A stretch of 64,000 bases of DNA from assembly GCA_963805915.1 (NCBI GenBank), contig CAWDWD010000009.1, positions 48,398 to 112,397 on the forward strand, read 5' to 3'. Shown piece after piece: positions 19,310 to 27,816 of the stretch. The stretch's first letter is position 1. Each line of letters starts with the position of its first letter. A program made the position numbers and the translations under genes. Source of the DNA: JAEULH01 sp963805915 (GTDB lineage Bacteria; Pseudomonadota; Alphaproteobacteria; Rhodospirillales; Defluviicoccaceae). The notes under the pieces are model-generated. The model ran no database searches. It was not told the origin of the DNA and saw nothing but the letters and a program-made list of their open reading frames with translations.

Positions 19310-19784
19310 GATTACCCACCGCCATGGCTGGCCGCGTCGATTGGGTGGAGCCGGCCGCGTCGAATGGGTAGAGATGGACGGCCATGACGTAGACGACCAC
19401 CCCCGACAGGGCGACGTACATCCACAACGGCCACGTCCAGCGCGCGATCCGTTTGTGCCGGTCGAACCGCCCGGCGAGGGCGCGAACGGCCGTGATCGGG
19501 ACCATCACGGTGAGGGCCGCGGCGGCGAGAACGTGAACGATGAGGATGGTGAAGTAGACCGGCCGGATCGGGCCTTCGCCGCCGAACCGGGCGAGGCCGG
19601 AGTTGAAGTGATAGGTCAGGTAGCTGACCAGGAACGCCGCGGATACGGCGATTGCCGCGAGCATGCAGGCCTTGTGCTTTTCCCGCTCACCGCGGCGGAT
19701 GAAATAAAAGCCCGCCGAAAGGAACATGATGGTGACGACATTCAGCGTCGCGTTGACGTGGGGCAGATCAGAGATGGCGATCAT
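19296..19784 (-). CDS. DUF420-family membrane protein
   Basis: A 162-residue membrane protein with four or five helices: NVVTIMFLSAGFYFIRRG, ACMLAAIAVSAAFLVSYLTY, VYFTILIVHVLAAAALTVMV, and WPLWMYVALSGVVVYVMAVHL. The pattern, including LPHVNATLNV at the start and conserved His residues (HKACML, HFNSG, IVHVLAA), fits DUF420. These proteins usually lie in cytochrome oxidase clusters (CtaM-like in Gram-positives) and are thought to help oxidase assembly. Here it follows a 31-codon membrane ORF by 10 bases and overlaps the next gene's likely ATG. Confidence 0.85.
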   Translation of the reverse strand: MIAISDLPHVNATLNVVTIMFLSAGFYFIRRGEREKHKACMLAAIAVSAAFLVSYLTYHFNSGLARFGGEGPIRPVYFTILIVHVLAAAALTVMVPITAVRALAGRFDRHKRIARWTWPLWMYVALSGVVVYVMAVHLYPFDAAGSTQSTRPAMAVGNHGGG

Positions 19785-19794
19785 TCAGAGGCCT

Positions 19795-19890
19795 TCAACC
19801 GTGACTTACTTTCAAAAACACGCTGACGTACATCGCGATGGAGGCCGCCGCGAGCACAACCGCCAGGATCACCTTGTTGCGCACGTTCAC
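19795..19890 (-). CDS. 31-residue single-span membrane protein in the cox cluster
   Basis: A GTG start at 19890 with AAGGA 8 bases upstream opens a 31-codon ORF ending TGA just before the DUF420 start. The product is a short basic N-terminus (MNVRNK), one hydrophobic helix (VILAVVLAAASIAMYVSVF) and a short tail LKVSHG. Tight spacing (10 bases to DUF420), a good ribosome site and a coherent helix argue it is real. It could be a small oxidase subunit or assembly peptide comparable in size to CcoQ-type proteins; no family can be assigned from sequence alone. Confidence 0.6.
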   Translation of the reverse strand: MNVRNKVILAVVLAAASIAMYVSVFLKVSHG

Positions 19891-20198
19891 AGGAGAATGT
19901 CCTTATCCCTAATATGCCAATAGCGCGCCGCGGCGGTCTTCACCGCGACCGCGCAACAAGCCTTGTATTCGCCGCGACTGGATGGAAAATCAGCCGGCGC
20001 AACCGTCAGCGAGCCATTGGTATCGCAAAAGAAAATGCTTTGCATTCGGATTTTCGCATGTTAGCTACCCGACACAATAAACACCATGTAAGATGTCCGG
20101 TGCCGGATTTGAAATCCGGCGTCAAAGCCGGCGCGAAGCCGATTAAAGTCGCAGGGACGCAATCGTCCCGGTGCGCGCAACGAAGGTGGGGTCGGGAC
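19891..20198. promoter_or_regulatory. Divergent control region of the two cox-cluster operons
   Basis: The 308 bases separate the leftward ctaB operon from the rightward ctaC operon and must hold promoters for both. A 19-base near-perfect palindrome at 20102-20120 (GCCGGATTT / AAATCCGGC) lies ~80 bases before ctaC and could be an operator or a small hairpin. The stretch 20030-20095 is AT-rich and a plausible promoter zone. A GAAGG-type ribosome site precedes ctaC. Confidence 0.45.
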
Positions 20199-21041
20199 AT
20201 GCTGAACAGACTGCTCACGTTTGCCCTTCTGGCGACCGCCGGCATCGCTTCGGGGATCGGCCCGGCCTTTGCCCAGACCGGCGAGCCGCGGCCCTGGGAG
20301 TGGAATTTCCAGCCGGCCGCGTCTCCGGTGATGGAGCGGGTTCACGAGTTTCACCAATTTTTGATGATCATCATCACCGCGATCGTGGTGCTCGTTGTCG
20401 CCATCATCGGTTATGTCATCGTCCGCTTCAACGCGAAGCGAAACCCGGTGCCGTCGAGGACCTCCCACAATACCTTGCTCGAGGTCGTATGGACGGCGGT
20501 GCCGATTATGATCCTGGTCATTATCGCCATCCCGTCGCTGAAGCTCTTGTACTACTCGGCGAAGCCGCAGGATCCCGAGATGACCCTGAAGGTCACCGGG
20601 CATCAATGGTACTGGACCTACGCCTATCCCGACCACGGCGACATGACCTTTGACAGCATTCCGGTCGCGGCCGAGGATCTCCAGCCGGGCCAGCCGCGCC
20701 TGTTGACCGTGGATAATCCCGTTGTCTTGCCGGTCGACACGACGATCCAGGTTCTAGTGACCGCCGACGACGTGATCCACGATTGGGCGGTACCCGCGCT
20801 CGGATTGAAAAAGGATGCGGCACCCGGACGGGTGAACGAAACCTGGGTGCGCATCAATGAGCCGGGAACGTATTACGGCATGTGCTCGGAGCTGTGCGGC
20901 GTGAACCATTACTTCATGCCGATCCAGGTCGAGGCGCTGTCGAAGGAGGATTTCGCCGCCTGGACCGAAAAGGCGAAAGAGCAATTCGCGTCGAAAGAGC
21001 AGTCGACGGCGCGGCTGGGCGAGGCGGCCAAAGCAAACTGA
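20199..21041 (+). CDS. ctaC: Cytochrome c oxidase subunit II
   Basis: Subunit II of aa3 oxidase; takes electrons from cytochrome c through the binuclear CuA centre. The 280-residue protein has a signal peptide (to about residue 25, GPAFAQ), two transmembrane hairpin helices (FLMIIITAIVVLVVAIIGYV and VPIMILVIIAIPSLKLLYY), then a periplasmic cupredoxin domain. The CuA ligands are in CSELCGVNH (C229, C233, H237), and GHQWYWTYAYPD is the aromatic electron-entry patch. The ATG at 20199 is preferred over the longer frame from 19914, which adds a non-conserved leader. Confidence 0.97.
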   Translation: MLNRLLTFALLATAGIASGIGPAFAQTGEPRPWEWNFQPAASPVMERVHEFHQFLMIIITAIVVLVVAIIGYVIVRFNAKRNPVPSRTSHNTLLEVVWTAVPIMILVIIAIPSLKLLYYSAKPQDPEMTLKVTGHQWYWTYAYPDHGDMTFDSIPVAAEDLQPGQPRLLTVDNPVVLPVDTTIQVLVTADDVIHDWAVPALGLKKDAAPGRVNETWVRINEPGTYYGMCSELCGVNHYFMPIQVEALSKEDFAAWTEKAKEQFASKEQSTARLGEAAKAN

Positions 21042-21077
21042 GCGGCAGAGACGTTCGGATCGAGGAGTTCATAGGCC

Positions 21078-22712
21078 ATGGCACACAGTGCAGTTGCGGG
21101 ACACGGCGAACATGAGCATCACCCGACCGGGTGGCGCCGCTGGATCTATTCGACCAATCACAAAGACATCGGCACGATGTACATCATCCTGTCGCTGGTC
21201 GCCGCCCTCATCGGTGGGATCATGTCGTGGATGATCCGTCTCGAATTGGCGGAACCGGGCTTGCAGTTCTTCCAGGATACGCAGTTCTACAACGTGTTGG
21301 TGACCGCGCACGGCTTCCTGATGGTCTTCTTCGTCGTCATGCCGGCGATGATCGGCGGCTTCGGCAACTGGTTCGTGCCGCTGATGATCGGCGCTCCGGA
21401 CATGGCCTTCCCGCGGATGAACAACATCAGCTTTTGGCTGACCGCCGCCGGGCTGAGTCTGCTGGTATCGTCGGCCTTTGTCGGCGAGGGGCCGGGAACG
21501 GGGTGGACCGTATATCCGCCGCTGTCGTCGATCGCCTATCATCCCGGAGCGGCGGTCGACTTCGGCATTCTTGCCCTGCATCTGGCCGGCGCCGGCTCGA
21601 TCCTCGGCGCCATCAACCTGATCGTCACCATCTTCAACATGCGCGCGCCGGGCATGACGATGCACCGGATGCCGTTGTTCGTGTGGGCGATTCTGGTCAC
21701 CGCGTTTCTGCTACTGCTGGCGCTGCCGGTGCTCGCCGGCGCGCTGACCATGCTGCTGACCGACCGCAACTTCGGCACTACGTTCTACAGCGTCGCCGGC
21801 GGCGGCGATCCGGTGCTGTGGCAGCATCTGTTCTGGTTCTTCGGCCACCCGGAAGTCTACATCATCATCCTTCCGGCCTTCGGCATCATCAGCCAGATCA
21901 TTTCGACCTTCTCGAAAAAGCCGGTGTTCGGTTACCTCGGCATGGCCTACGCCATGTGCGCGATCGGGTTTGTCGGCTTCATCGTCTGGGCCCACCACAT
22001 GTACACATCGGGCATCGGCGTCAACGCGCGTGCGTACTTCACGGTCGCGACCCTGATCATCGCGGTGCCCACCGGCATCAAGATCTTCAGCTGGCTGGCG
22101 ACCATGTGGGGCGGCTCAATCGAGTTCAAGGCGCCGATGATGTTCGCGCTCGGTTTCCTGTGGCTGTTCGTCCTCGGCGGCGTGACCGGCGTGGTGCTCG
22201 CCAACGCCGGCATCGACTTCGCGCTGCACGACACCTACTACGTCGTCGCTCACTTCCACTACGTTATGGCGATCGCCGCGATATTCGCGATGTTCGGCGC
22301 ATACTACTACTGGATCGGCAAGATGAGCGGACGCCAGTACTCGGAGCGTTTGGCCAAGATCCAGTTCTGGGTGTTCTTCATCGGCGTCAATGTGCTGTTC
22401 TTCCCGCAGCACTTCCTGGGACTTGCCGGCATGCCGCGGCGCATCCCCGACTACCCCGATGCCTTTGTCGGATGGAACATGGTCAGCTCGGTCGGCGCGG
22501 CAATCACGATGGTCGGGACGCTGATGTTCTACTACATCATCTGGCACACCTTCCGCTACGGCAAGACCGCCGAGGCCAACCCCTGGGGCGAGGGCGCCAC
22601 CACCCTGGAGTGGACCGTACCGTCGCCGGCGCCGTTCCACACCCATGAGGAGCTCCCGGTCATCGGCGGTGGTCGCAGCCATGGCCACGGCGGCCTGAGC
22701 CCGGCCGAATAG
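21078..22712 (+). CDS. ctaD: Cytochrome c oxidase subunit I (aa3 type)
   Basis: The catalytic subunit carrying haem a, haem a3 and CuB; 544 residues with twelve transmembrane helices. Haem a ligand His is in TAHGFLMVFFVVMP, the CuB/Tyr pair in FWFFGHPEVYIIILP, the further CuB histidines in WAHHMYTSG, and the haem a3/a ligands in VVAHFHYVMAIA. The D-channel region (FGNWFVPLMIGAPDMAFPRMN) is of A-type. GAGGAG lies about 13 bases upstream of the ATG at 21078. First full partner of ctaC in the operon. Confidence 0.98.
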   Translation: MAHSAVAGHGEHEHHPTGWRRWIYSTNHKDIGTMYIILSLVAALIGGIMSWMIRLELAEPGLQFFQDTQFYNVLVTAHGFLMVFFVVMPAMIGGFGNWFVPLMIGAPDMAFPRMNNISFWLTAAGLSLLVSSAFVGEGPGTGWTVYPPLSSIAYHPGAAVDFGILALHLAGAGSILGAINLIVTIFNMRAPGMTMHRMPLFVWAILVTAFLLLLALPVLAGALTMLLTDRNFGTTFYSVAGGGDPVLWQHLFWFFGHPEVYIIILPAFGIISQIISTFSKKPVFGYLGMAYAMCAIGFVGFIVWAHHMYTSGIGVNARAYFTVATLIIAVPTGIKIFSWLATMWGGSIEFKAPMMFALGFLWLFVLGGVTGVVLANAGIDFALHDTYYVVAHFHYVMAIAAIFAMFGAYYYWIGKMSGRQYSERLAKIQFWVFFIGVNVLFFPQHFLGLAGMPRRIPDYPDAFVGWNMVSSVGAAITMVGTLMFYYIIWHTFRYGKTAEANPWGEGATTLEWTVPSPAPFHTHEELPVIGGGRSHGHGGLSPAE

Positions 22713-22768
22713 GGCTGGGACGGGCGGTGTGATTGCGCGGCTGTGATGGAGCGAAAGGACGCATCGAG

Positions 22769-23377
22769 ATGAACGACAAGGTCAGGGGGACCAGGAAAAC
22801 GGCTAGCGCGGTCGCGCTGTTCGCCGTCGTGGCTGGGATGACCGGCCTGTCGTTCGCCTCGGTTCCGCTCTACCGGATGTTCTGCCAGGCAACCGGCTTC
22901 GCCGGCACGCCGAAAACGGAGAACGTCGCGGCGCCCGGCGCGGTCGCCGATCAGCAGGTCGCGGTCCGCTTCGACGCCAACGTCAACCCGGACCTGCCGT
23001 GGCGGTTCATGCCGGCGCAGCGGCAGGTGGAGGTTCACCTTGGCCAGGAGACACTGGTTCACTACACAGCGGCCAATCTATCCGACCATCCGGTGACCGG
23101 CACGGCCGCGTTCAACGTCTCGCCGGACGCCGCCGCGCAATATTTCAACAAGATCGAATGCTTCTGCTTTACCGAGCAGACGCTGGAGCCCGGCCAGGAG
23201 GTTGCCATGCCGGTGGTCTTCTATGTCGATCCGGCGATCGCCGACGATCCGGACGCACGGGACGTCCGCAAGATCACCCTGTCCTATACCTTCTATCGGA
23301 TCGACGGGGGTGATAAGAACGCGACCAAGACCCCCAAGGTCGCCGGCCGCGACGCTCGCGGCGGCGGCAGGGGATAA
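22769..23377 (+). CDS. ctaG: Cytochrome c oxidase assembly protein CtaG (CuB insertion)
   Basis: A membrane-anchored copper chaperone (Cox11 type) that delivers CuB to subunit I. The 202-residue protein has a short cytoplasmic tail, one helix (ASAVALFAVVAGMTGLSFASV), the VPLYRMFCQATGFAG motif, and the copper-binding CFCF pair (C131, C133) in NKIECFCFTEQTL. The ATG at 22769 gives the usual family N-terminus; a frame from 22733 adds 12 residues. It lies between ctaD and ctaE as expected. Confidence 0.96.
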   Translation: MNDKVRGTRKTASAVALFAVVAGMTGLSFASVPLYRMFCQATGFAGTPKTENVAAPGAVADQQVAVRFDANVNPDLPWRFMPAQRQVEVHLGQETLVHYTAANLSDHPVTGTAAFNVSPDAAAQYFNKIECFCFTEQTLEPGQEVAMPVVFYVDPAIADDPDARDVRKITLSYTFYRIDGGDKNATKTPKVAGRDARGGGRG

Positions 23378-23406
23378 GGTCGAATTTTCAGGAGGGATAG
23401 CGGGGA

Positions 23407-24234
23407 ATGGCAACGACGCAAGCGACGAAGACGCATCCGTTCCACATGGTCGAGCCGAGCCCGTGGCCGATCGTCGCGACGATCGCGGCGCTGACCATGG
23501 CCGTCGGCGGCATCTGGTTCATGCACGGCGGCCCGCCATGGATCTTTCTCGCCGGGCTCGGCATTCTTTTCCTCTCCTTCTTCGGCTGGTGGCGCGATAT
23601 CATCAAGGAAGCGCAGACCGGAGGCAACCATACCTCGACCGTTCAGCACGGCCTTCGCATCGGCATGTTGCTGTTCATCATTTCGGAAGTGATGTTCTTC
23701 GCCGCCTTCTTCTGGGCCTACTTCAACGCCAGCGCGCCGCTGATTAACAGCGTCGCCCATACCACGTGGCCGCCCGAGGGCATCACCCCATTCCACACCT
23801 GGGGCCTGCCGTTCCTCAACACCCTGATCCTGCTCACCTCCGGGGCAACGGTCACGATGGCCCACCATGCCGTGCGGCTCGGCGACCGCGAGAAGATAAT
23901 CTTCTGGACCGGCGCAACCTGCGTGCTCGGCTTCGCCTTTCTCGCCTGTCAGATGTTCGAATATGGCAAATCCGCGTTTGCGTTCACCGACGGGATCTAT
24001 CCCTCGGCGTTCTTCATGGCCACCGGCTTCCACGGCTTTCACGTGTTCATCGGCGCGACGTTCCTGACCGTCTGTTTCTTCCGCGCTCGGGCCGGTCATT
24101 TCACTCCCGATCAGCATGTCGGCTTCGAGGCGGCGGCCTGGTACTGGCACTTCGTCGACGTGGTTTGGCTGTTCCTGTTCGTCTGCATCTACTGGTGGGG
24201 CAGCTCCGGCTACACCGGCCCCGCCGGCCACTAG
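23407..24234 (+). CDS. ctaE: Cytochrome c oxidase subunit III
   Basis: A 275-residue seven-helix core subunit of aa3 oxidase that stabilises subunit I and proton uptake. Typical stretches are present: the N-terminal KTHPFHMVEPSPWPI, LFIISEVMFFAAFFWAYFN with the conserved Glu, GATVTMAHHAVRLGDR, ATGFHGFHVFIGATFL, and the C-terminal AWYWHFVDVVWLFLFVCIYWW. A good ribosome site (CAGGAGGG) precedes the ATG. Confidence 0.98.
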   Translation: MATTQATKTHPFHMVEPSPWPIVATIAALTMAVGGIWFMHGGPPWIFLAGLGILFLSFFGWWRDIIKEAQTGGNHTSTVQHGLRIGMLLFIISEVMFFAAFFWAYFNASAPLINSVAHTTWPPEGITPFHTWGLPFLNTLILLTSGATVTMAHHAVRLGDREKIIFWTGATCVLGFAFLACQMFEYGKSAFAFTDGIYPSAFFMATGFHGFHVFIGATFLTVCFFRARAGHFTPDQHVGFEAAAWYWHFVDVVWLFLFVCIYWWGSSGYTGPAGH

Positions 24235-24259
24235 CGGACGAACGGCGGTCGAGCAGCCC

Positions 24260-24670
24260 ATGGACAATGCCGCGGAAGGTGGCGCCAAGGCCTTCGCCGA
24301 ACGGCCGACCGGGACCGTCCTCGCTTCGGGCATCGGCGGACGCTGTCCGCGGTGCGGGCGCGGCAAGTTGTTTACCGGCTTTCTCAAGATTGCCGAGCGC
24401 TGCCCGGCCTGCGGCCTTGACTTCAGCGGACACGACGCCGGGGACGGACCGGCGGTCGCGGTGATCTTCATTCTCGGGTTCGCCATTACCGGGCTCGCCG
24501 GGCTCGTCGAGTACGTCTTCGCGCCGCCGATGTGGGTCCATGTGATGCTCTGGCTGCCGTTGATCGCGCTGACGACCGTGGCCCTGCTCCAGCCGCTGAA
24601 GGGGCTCACGGTGGCGCTGCAGTACCGCTATCGCGCGGTCGACGAACCGGGCCGCCTGGGCGGTACCTGA
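24260..24670 (+). CDS. DUF983-family zinc-ribbon membrane protein
   Basis: A 136-residue protein with an N-terminal four-Cys zinc ribbon (RCPRCGRGKLF ... RCPACGLDF) and two hydrophobic helices (AVIFILGFAITGLAGLVEYVF, VMLWLPLIALTTVALLQPL). It commonly follows ctaE in alphaproteobacterial cox operons; its precise role is not settled. Start ATG at 24260, 25 bases after ctaE. The gene that usually follows, surf1, is absent here. Confidence 0.85.
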   Translation: MDNAAEGGAKAFAERPTGTVLASGIGGRCPRCGRGKLFTGFLKIAERCPACGLDFSGHDAGDGPAVAVIFILGFAITGLAGLVEYVFAPPMWVHVMLWLPLIALTTVALLQPLKGLTVALQYRYRAVDEPGRLGGT

Positions 24671-24702
24671 TCGGCGAGACGAAGGAGGGAAGGGGAAGGG
24701 CC

Positions 24703-25527
24703 ATGCCGACAACAACGCCACGAGGCACGTACCGGCTTCCGGTCACCATCCAGGAACTCGACGCCGTCGACCGTTCGGGGCGGTGGCTTTCCGCCGGATG
24801 GCGCGATTTCCGCAAAACCCCCGGCGTCAGCCTGGCCTACGGCGGCGCCTTCGTCGCAATCAGCGCAGTCCTGGTTTATGGGCTTATCTCCGCCGGTCTC
24901 GGCTCCCTGGTTCTGCCGCTCGCCGGCGGTTTCATTATCCTGGCGCCGCTCCTGGTGGTGGGCCTTTACGATGTCAGCCGGCGGCTGGAGAAGAACGAGC
25001 CCGCCGGCATCGCCGACGTCTTCAATGCCTTCAAGGAGAGCATCGGCCAACTTTCAGCCATGGGCGTGGTCCTGCTGTTGGCCTACCTGGTCTGGGTCGA
25101 GGTCGCGCTGTTCCTGTTCATGCTGTTTTTCAGCACCACGCCGCCGCCGCTCGACCGCTTCCTCAGTGACATTGTCTTTTCAATGAACGGCGCGCCCTTG
25201 CTCATCATCGGCTCACTGGTCGGCGCGGTGTTCGGCATGGTCGTGTTCTCCATTAGCGCCGTCTCGGTGCCATTGATCTACGACCGGCCAATCGATGTCA
25301 TCACCGCGGTCAGCGCCAGCCTGCTGGCCGTGCGCGAGAACTGGCGGGTGATGTTCGGCTGGGCGGCGGTGATCCTGCTGATCACCCTGTGCGGAGTGGC
25401 GACTTTCTTCGTCGGCCTCGCCGTCGCCCTGCCCGTGCTCGCCTACGCCAGCTGGCACGCCTACCGCGACATCATCGCCATCGAGGACGCGCTGGAGCGC
25501 GAACCCTCGGCGGCGCAGTCGTATTAG
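24703..25527 (+). CDS. DUF2189-family membrane protein
   Basis: A 274-residue integral membrane protein with about six helices. Typical DUF2189 features are WLSAGWRDFRKTPGVSLAYG near the N-terminus, GLYDVSRRLEKNEP after the second helix, and ASWHAYRDIIAIED at the C-terminus. The family often lies next to cytochrome oxidase genes and is of unknown role. GGAGGGAAGGGGAAGGG precedes the ATG. It is the last gene of the rightward cox operon; an insertion sequence begins ~150 bases further on. Confidence 0.85.
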   Translation: MPTTTPRGTYRLPVTIQELDAVDRSGRWLSAGWRDFRKTPGVSLAYGGAFVAISAVLVYGLISAGLGSLVLPLAGGFIILAPLLVVGLYDVSRRLEKNEPAGIADVFNAFKESIGQLSAMGVVLLLAYLVWVEVALFLFMLFFSTTPPPLDRFLSDIVFSMNGAPLLIIGSLVGAVFGMVVFSISAVSVPLIYDRPIDVITAVSASLLAVRENWRVMFGWAAVILLITLCGVATFFVGLAVALPVLAYASWHAYRDIIAIEDALEREPSAAQSY

Positions 25528-25532
25528 TTTAG

Positions 25533-25565
25533 GCGTCCTACAGCTTAGGTTAAGCGTCCTACAGC
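25533..25565. repeat. Two tandem copies of GCGTCCTACAGC
   Basis: The 12-mer occurs at 25533-25544 and 25554-25565, nine bases apart, just after the DUF2189 stop. It may be a short operator-like pair or a leftover of earlier rearrangement next to the insertion sequence. Confidence 0.5.
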
Positions 25566-25680
25566 GGGAATCGCGGCCAGCCCGCTCGTTTTGTGCTGTC
25601 TCGCCCCAGCGACGCACGAGCGCTGCCCGCATGCGCTTACGAGACTTGCTATTCCTTCTGCACGGTCTCCCGCACTAAGG

Positions 25681-27013
25681 ATCTGACGCGAAACAACTGC
25701 TTCAGTGTGGCTTTTCGGTTGGTCTGATGGTGTAGTTCCAGTCGCCGTGGAATGGGTCGAACTCCAGGTTGATCGCGGCCATTTCGGCGTCGGTGACGAC
25801 GACTCCCTTTGGGTATGCGTTGGCGTCGATGTCGCAGGTGACAGTGAGGCCAGCGTCTGTGGTGGTCGCGGCGATGAGTTGGATGATGACTTGGTGGCTG
25901 ACGAGCGGCTTGCCGCGCCAGTTCTGGGAGATATAGGCGAAGAGGCGATGCTCGATCTTGTTCCATTTGCTGGTGCCGGGCGGCAGGTGGGCCACGGTGA
26001 CGGCGAGGCCGGTCTCGTTGGCGAAGCGCTGGATCTCGCGCTTCCACAGGCGGACCCGAACGCCATTGCTGCCGCCGCAATCGGCGGTGATGACGAGGGT
26101 CTTGGCCTCGAGATAGCGCGCTCGGCCCAGGCGCTGCCACCAGCGCCGGATGCTCTCGACCGCGAAGGCGGCCGTGTCAGCATCGATGCCGATATTGACC
26201 CAGCCCTGGTTGGCGGCAATGTCGTAGACGCCATAGGGTGCGACCTTGCCTAGTTCCGGGATCCTGAAGTCATGGACCCGAACGGGCTCTGGGTCGCCCT
26301 TGGGACGCCGTTCCCGGCCATTGTTCTTGAAGTCGCCGACCAGCTCCTTCTTCTTGGTATCGACCGAGATGGCCGGCTCGCCCGCTGCGATGGCCGCCTT
26401 GACCGTGGCATTGATGTGCTCGAACTGGGCGTCGCGGTCCGGGTGGCTGGTGCCTTCGCGGGTCTTGCGATTGGCTTGGCAGCTGTACTCGAGTTGGCGC
26501 AACAGCACGCCGACCAGCTTCTGGCTCACCTCGAAGCCCTGACGGCGCAAGGCCTCGGCGATGTTCCGCTGGCTGCGGCTGACCCAGCGCAGCGGCGTCT
26601 CCGGATCGCCGCGGATGGCGGCCTCGATCAGCGCTTCAAGCGCCGGCAGCAGGCCCGGCTGGTGGTCGACCGCGCGCTTGCGGCCCCCGCCGGGGCGTCG
26701 GATCCGGCCCACAGGCTCGATGCAAGCCGCCTTCAGTTCCGCAACGCCGCGATTGATCGTGCTCCGCGCAATCCCGGTCGCCGTCGAAACCGCCGTCACG
26801 CCGCCCCGCCCCGCCGACACAGCCTCGCTCGCAGCAAGCAACCGCCGGCCCCGTTCGTTCAGGAGCCCAGCCAGCTGCTCGTATCGAGCCCGAATGCCAT
26901 CGACATCGACCACAACCACAAAATAGAGGGGGCCGGACCGTCACGCTCGCGATATCGTGATTCTATTCATGCTATGATACCCGCCGTGCAATTCGTTTGT
27001 TTCGCATCGAGTC
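25681..27013 (-). mobile_element. ISAzo13-family insertion sequence, copy 1 (complete, 1333 bp)
   Basis: The ends were found by comparing the three copies. Copy 1 runs from ATCTGACGCGAAAC on the left to GTTTCGCATCGAGTC on the right, which are imperfect inverted repeats sharing the inner GCGAAAC. Both sides are flanked by CTAAGG (25675-25680 and 27014-27019), a 6-bp target duplication. Copy 2 is nearly identical, so both moved recently. Confidence 0.85.
25702..26919 (-). CDS. ISAzo13-family transposase (copy 1)
   Basis: A 405-residue DDE transposase of the type first seen in Rhodopirellula and Azoarcus. An N-terminal helix-turn-helix region (VTAVSTATGIARSTINRGVA) is followed by PVGRIRRPGGGRKRAVDHQPGL and the catalytic core with ISVDTKKKELVGDFKN, TLVITADCGGSNG and PPGTSKWNKIEHRLFAYIS. 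The start is GTG at 26919. It has no frameshift and appears intact. It differs from copy 2 by very few residues (MVVVD versus MVMVD at the start). Confidence 0.92.
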   Translation of the reverse strand: MVVVDVDGIRARYEQLAGLLNERGRRLLAASEAVSAGRGGVTAVSTATGIARSTINRGVAELKAACIEPVGRIRRPGGGRKRAVDHQPGLLPALEALIEAAIRGDPETPLRWVSRSQRNIAEALRRQGFEVSQKLVGVLLRQLEYSCQANRKTREGTSHPDRDAQFEHINATVKAAIAAGEPAISVDTKKKELVGDFKNNGRERRPKGDPEPVRVHDFRIPELGKVAPYGVYDIAANQGWVNIGIDADTAAFAVESIRRWWQRLGRARYLEAKTLVITADCGGSNGVRVRLWKREIQRFANETGLAVTVAHLPPGTSKWNKIEHRLFAYISQNWRGKPLVSHQVIIQLIAATTTDAGLTVTCDIDANAYPKGVVVTDAEMAAINLEFDPFHGDWNYTIRPTEKPH

Positions 27014-27231
27014 CTAAGGTCGGATTTTCCGGCCCGCGAGGGGTATCATTTTATATTTCACAGTTTATACTCCATAGTGGCTCGAACCCAGCAATCGGAT
27101 TGATCGGCAGTAGGCCAAGGCGCTTAAACGGAACAAAGCTCAGACGAAAAGGTCGACGGCGGGTCACATGCCGGGCCGAGGTCAACAAAAGGCTTCTTTG
27201 TGCGGATAGGGGGCGGAGTCGCTTTGAAGTG

Positions 27232-27723
27232 ATGCGACGGTTCATGATGTTCTCGATCGCGTCGATGTTTTCAACGTTGCTCGCGTTGACGGCGGGTCCA
27301 GCGCGCGCCTTGACCAGCGCCGCTGAATGGCTTGAAGCCCTTCGCCCGGTGCCACTCCGCGGCCGGAACTGGTCGGCGTCGCGCGAAGCATTACCGGTGG
27401 CCGTTCTTGCTTTCGCCCCAGGCTCAACCCGGCTGCAGCAAGGTTCGGTCGATATCCTTGATCAACTCGCGGCTGCGCTTACATCCCCGGAACTTGCCAA
27501 AGATTCCTTCCAGATTGGCTGGTGGGTTGAGCCGAACGCGCAATCCCCGCTCAGTGTCCAGCGAGCCGGGGCAGTGGTAACTTATCTGGAAGCAAATCCT
27601 GGAATTGGCCCACGACGCCTGGACGCGCGCCGCCTCGCGGAGATACCGCCAGGGATTGCCGAACAGATGACGACCGACAATCTGACGATCCGGGTGCTCA
27701 ACCTGGGTCTGACCGAGGACTAG
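27232..27723 (+). CDS. OmpA-like periplasmic protein, first gene of the caspase/SEFIR operon
   Basis: A 163-residue protein with a signal peptide (MRRFMMFSIASMFSTLLALT, cut near ARA-LTSA) and one domain of OmpA_C type. Strand AVLAFAPGSTRLQQGSVDIL matches the 'F..gs..l...' start, and SPLSVQRAGAVVTYLEANPG matches the 'N..LS..RA..V..yL' helix. The usual peptidoglycan-binding GHTD stretch is replaced by GWWVEPN, so binding is uncertain. The ATG at 27232 lies inside a longer frame that runs in from the IS and is not real. It ends 93 bases before the caspase gene on the same strand. Upstream 27050-27080 is AT-rich and could hold the operon promoter. Confidence 0.65.
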   Translation: MRRFMMFSIASMFSTLLALTAGPARALTSAAEWLEALRPVPLRGRNWSASREALPVAVLAFAPGSTRLQQGSVDILDQLAAALTSPELAKDSFQIGWWVEPNAQSPLSVQRAGAVVTYLEANPGIGPRRLDARRLAEIPPGIAEQMTTDNLTIRVLNLGLTED

Positions 27724-27816
27724 ACCAAGGTGGTCGAAACCAGGCGGCACGTTGAGGGCGGCTGGCCAAGCGACAACTCGGCCGTGGCTCAAGGCCGGCG
27801 GAGGGATGGCGAGCGG

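Noticed and set aside
26272..27723. A 483-codon frame fusing IS sequence to the OmpA-like protein
   Set aside because: The first 320 codons are antisense to the transposase. The signal peptide begins at 27232.
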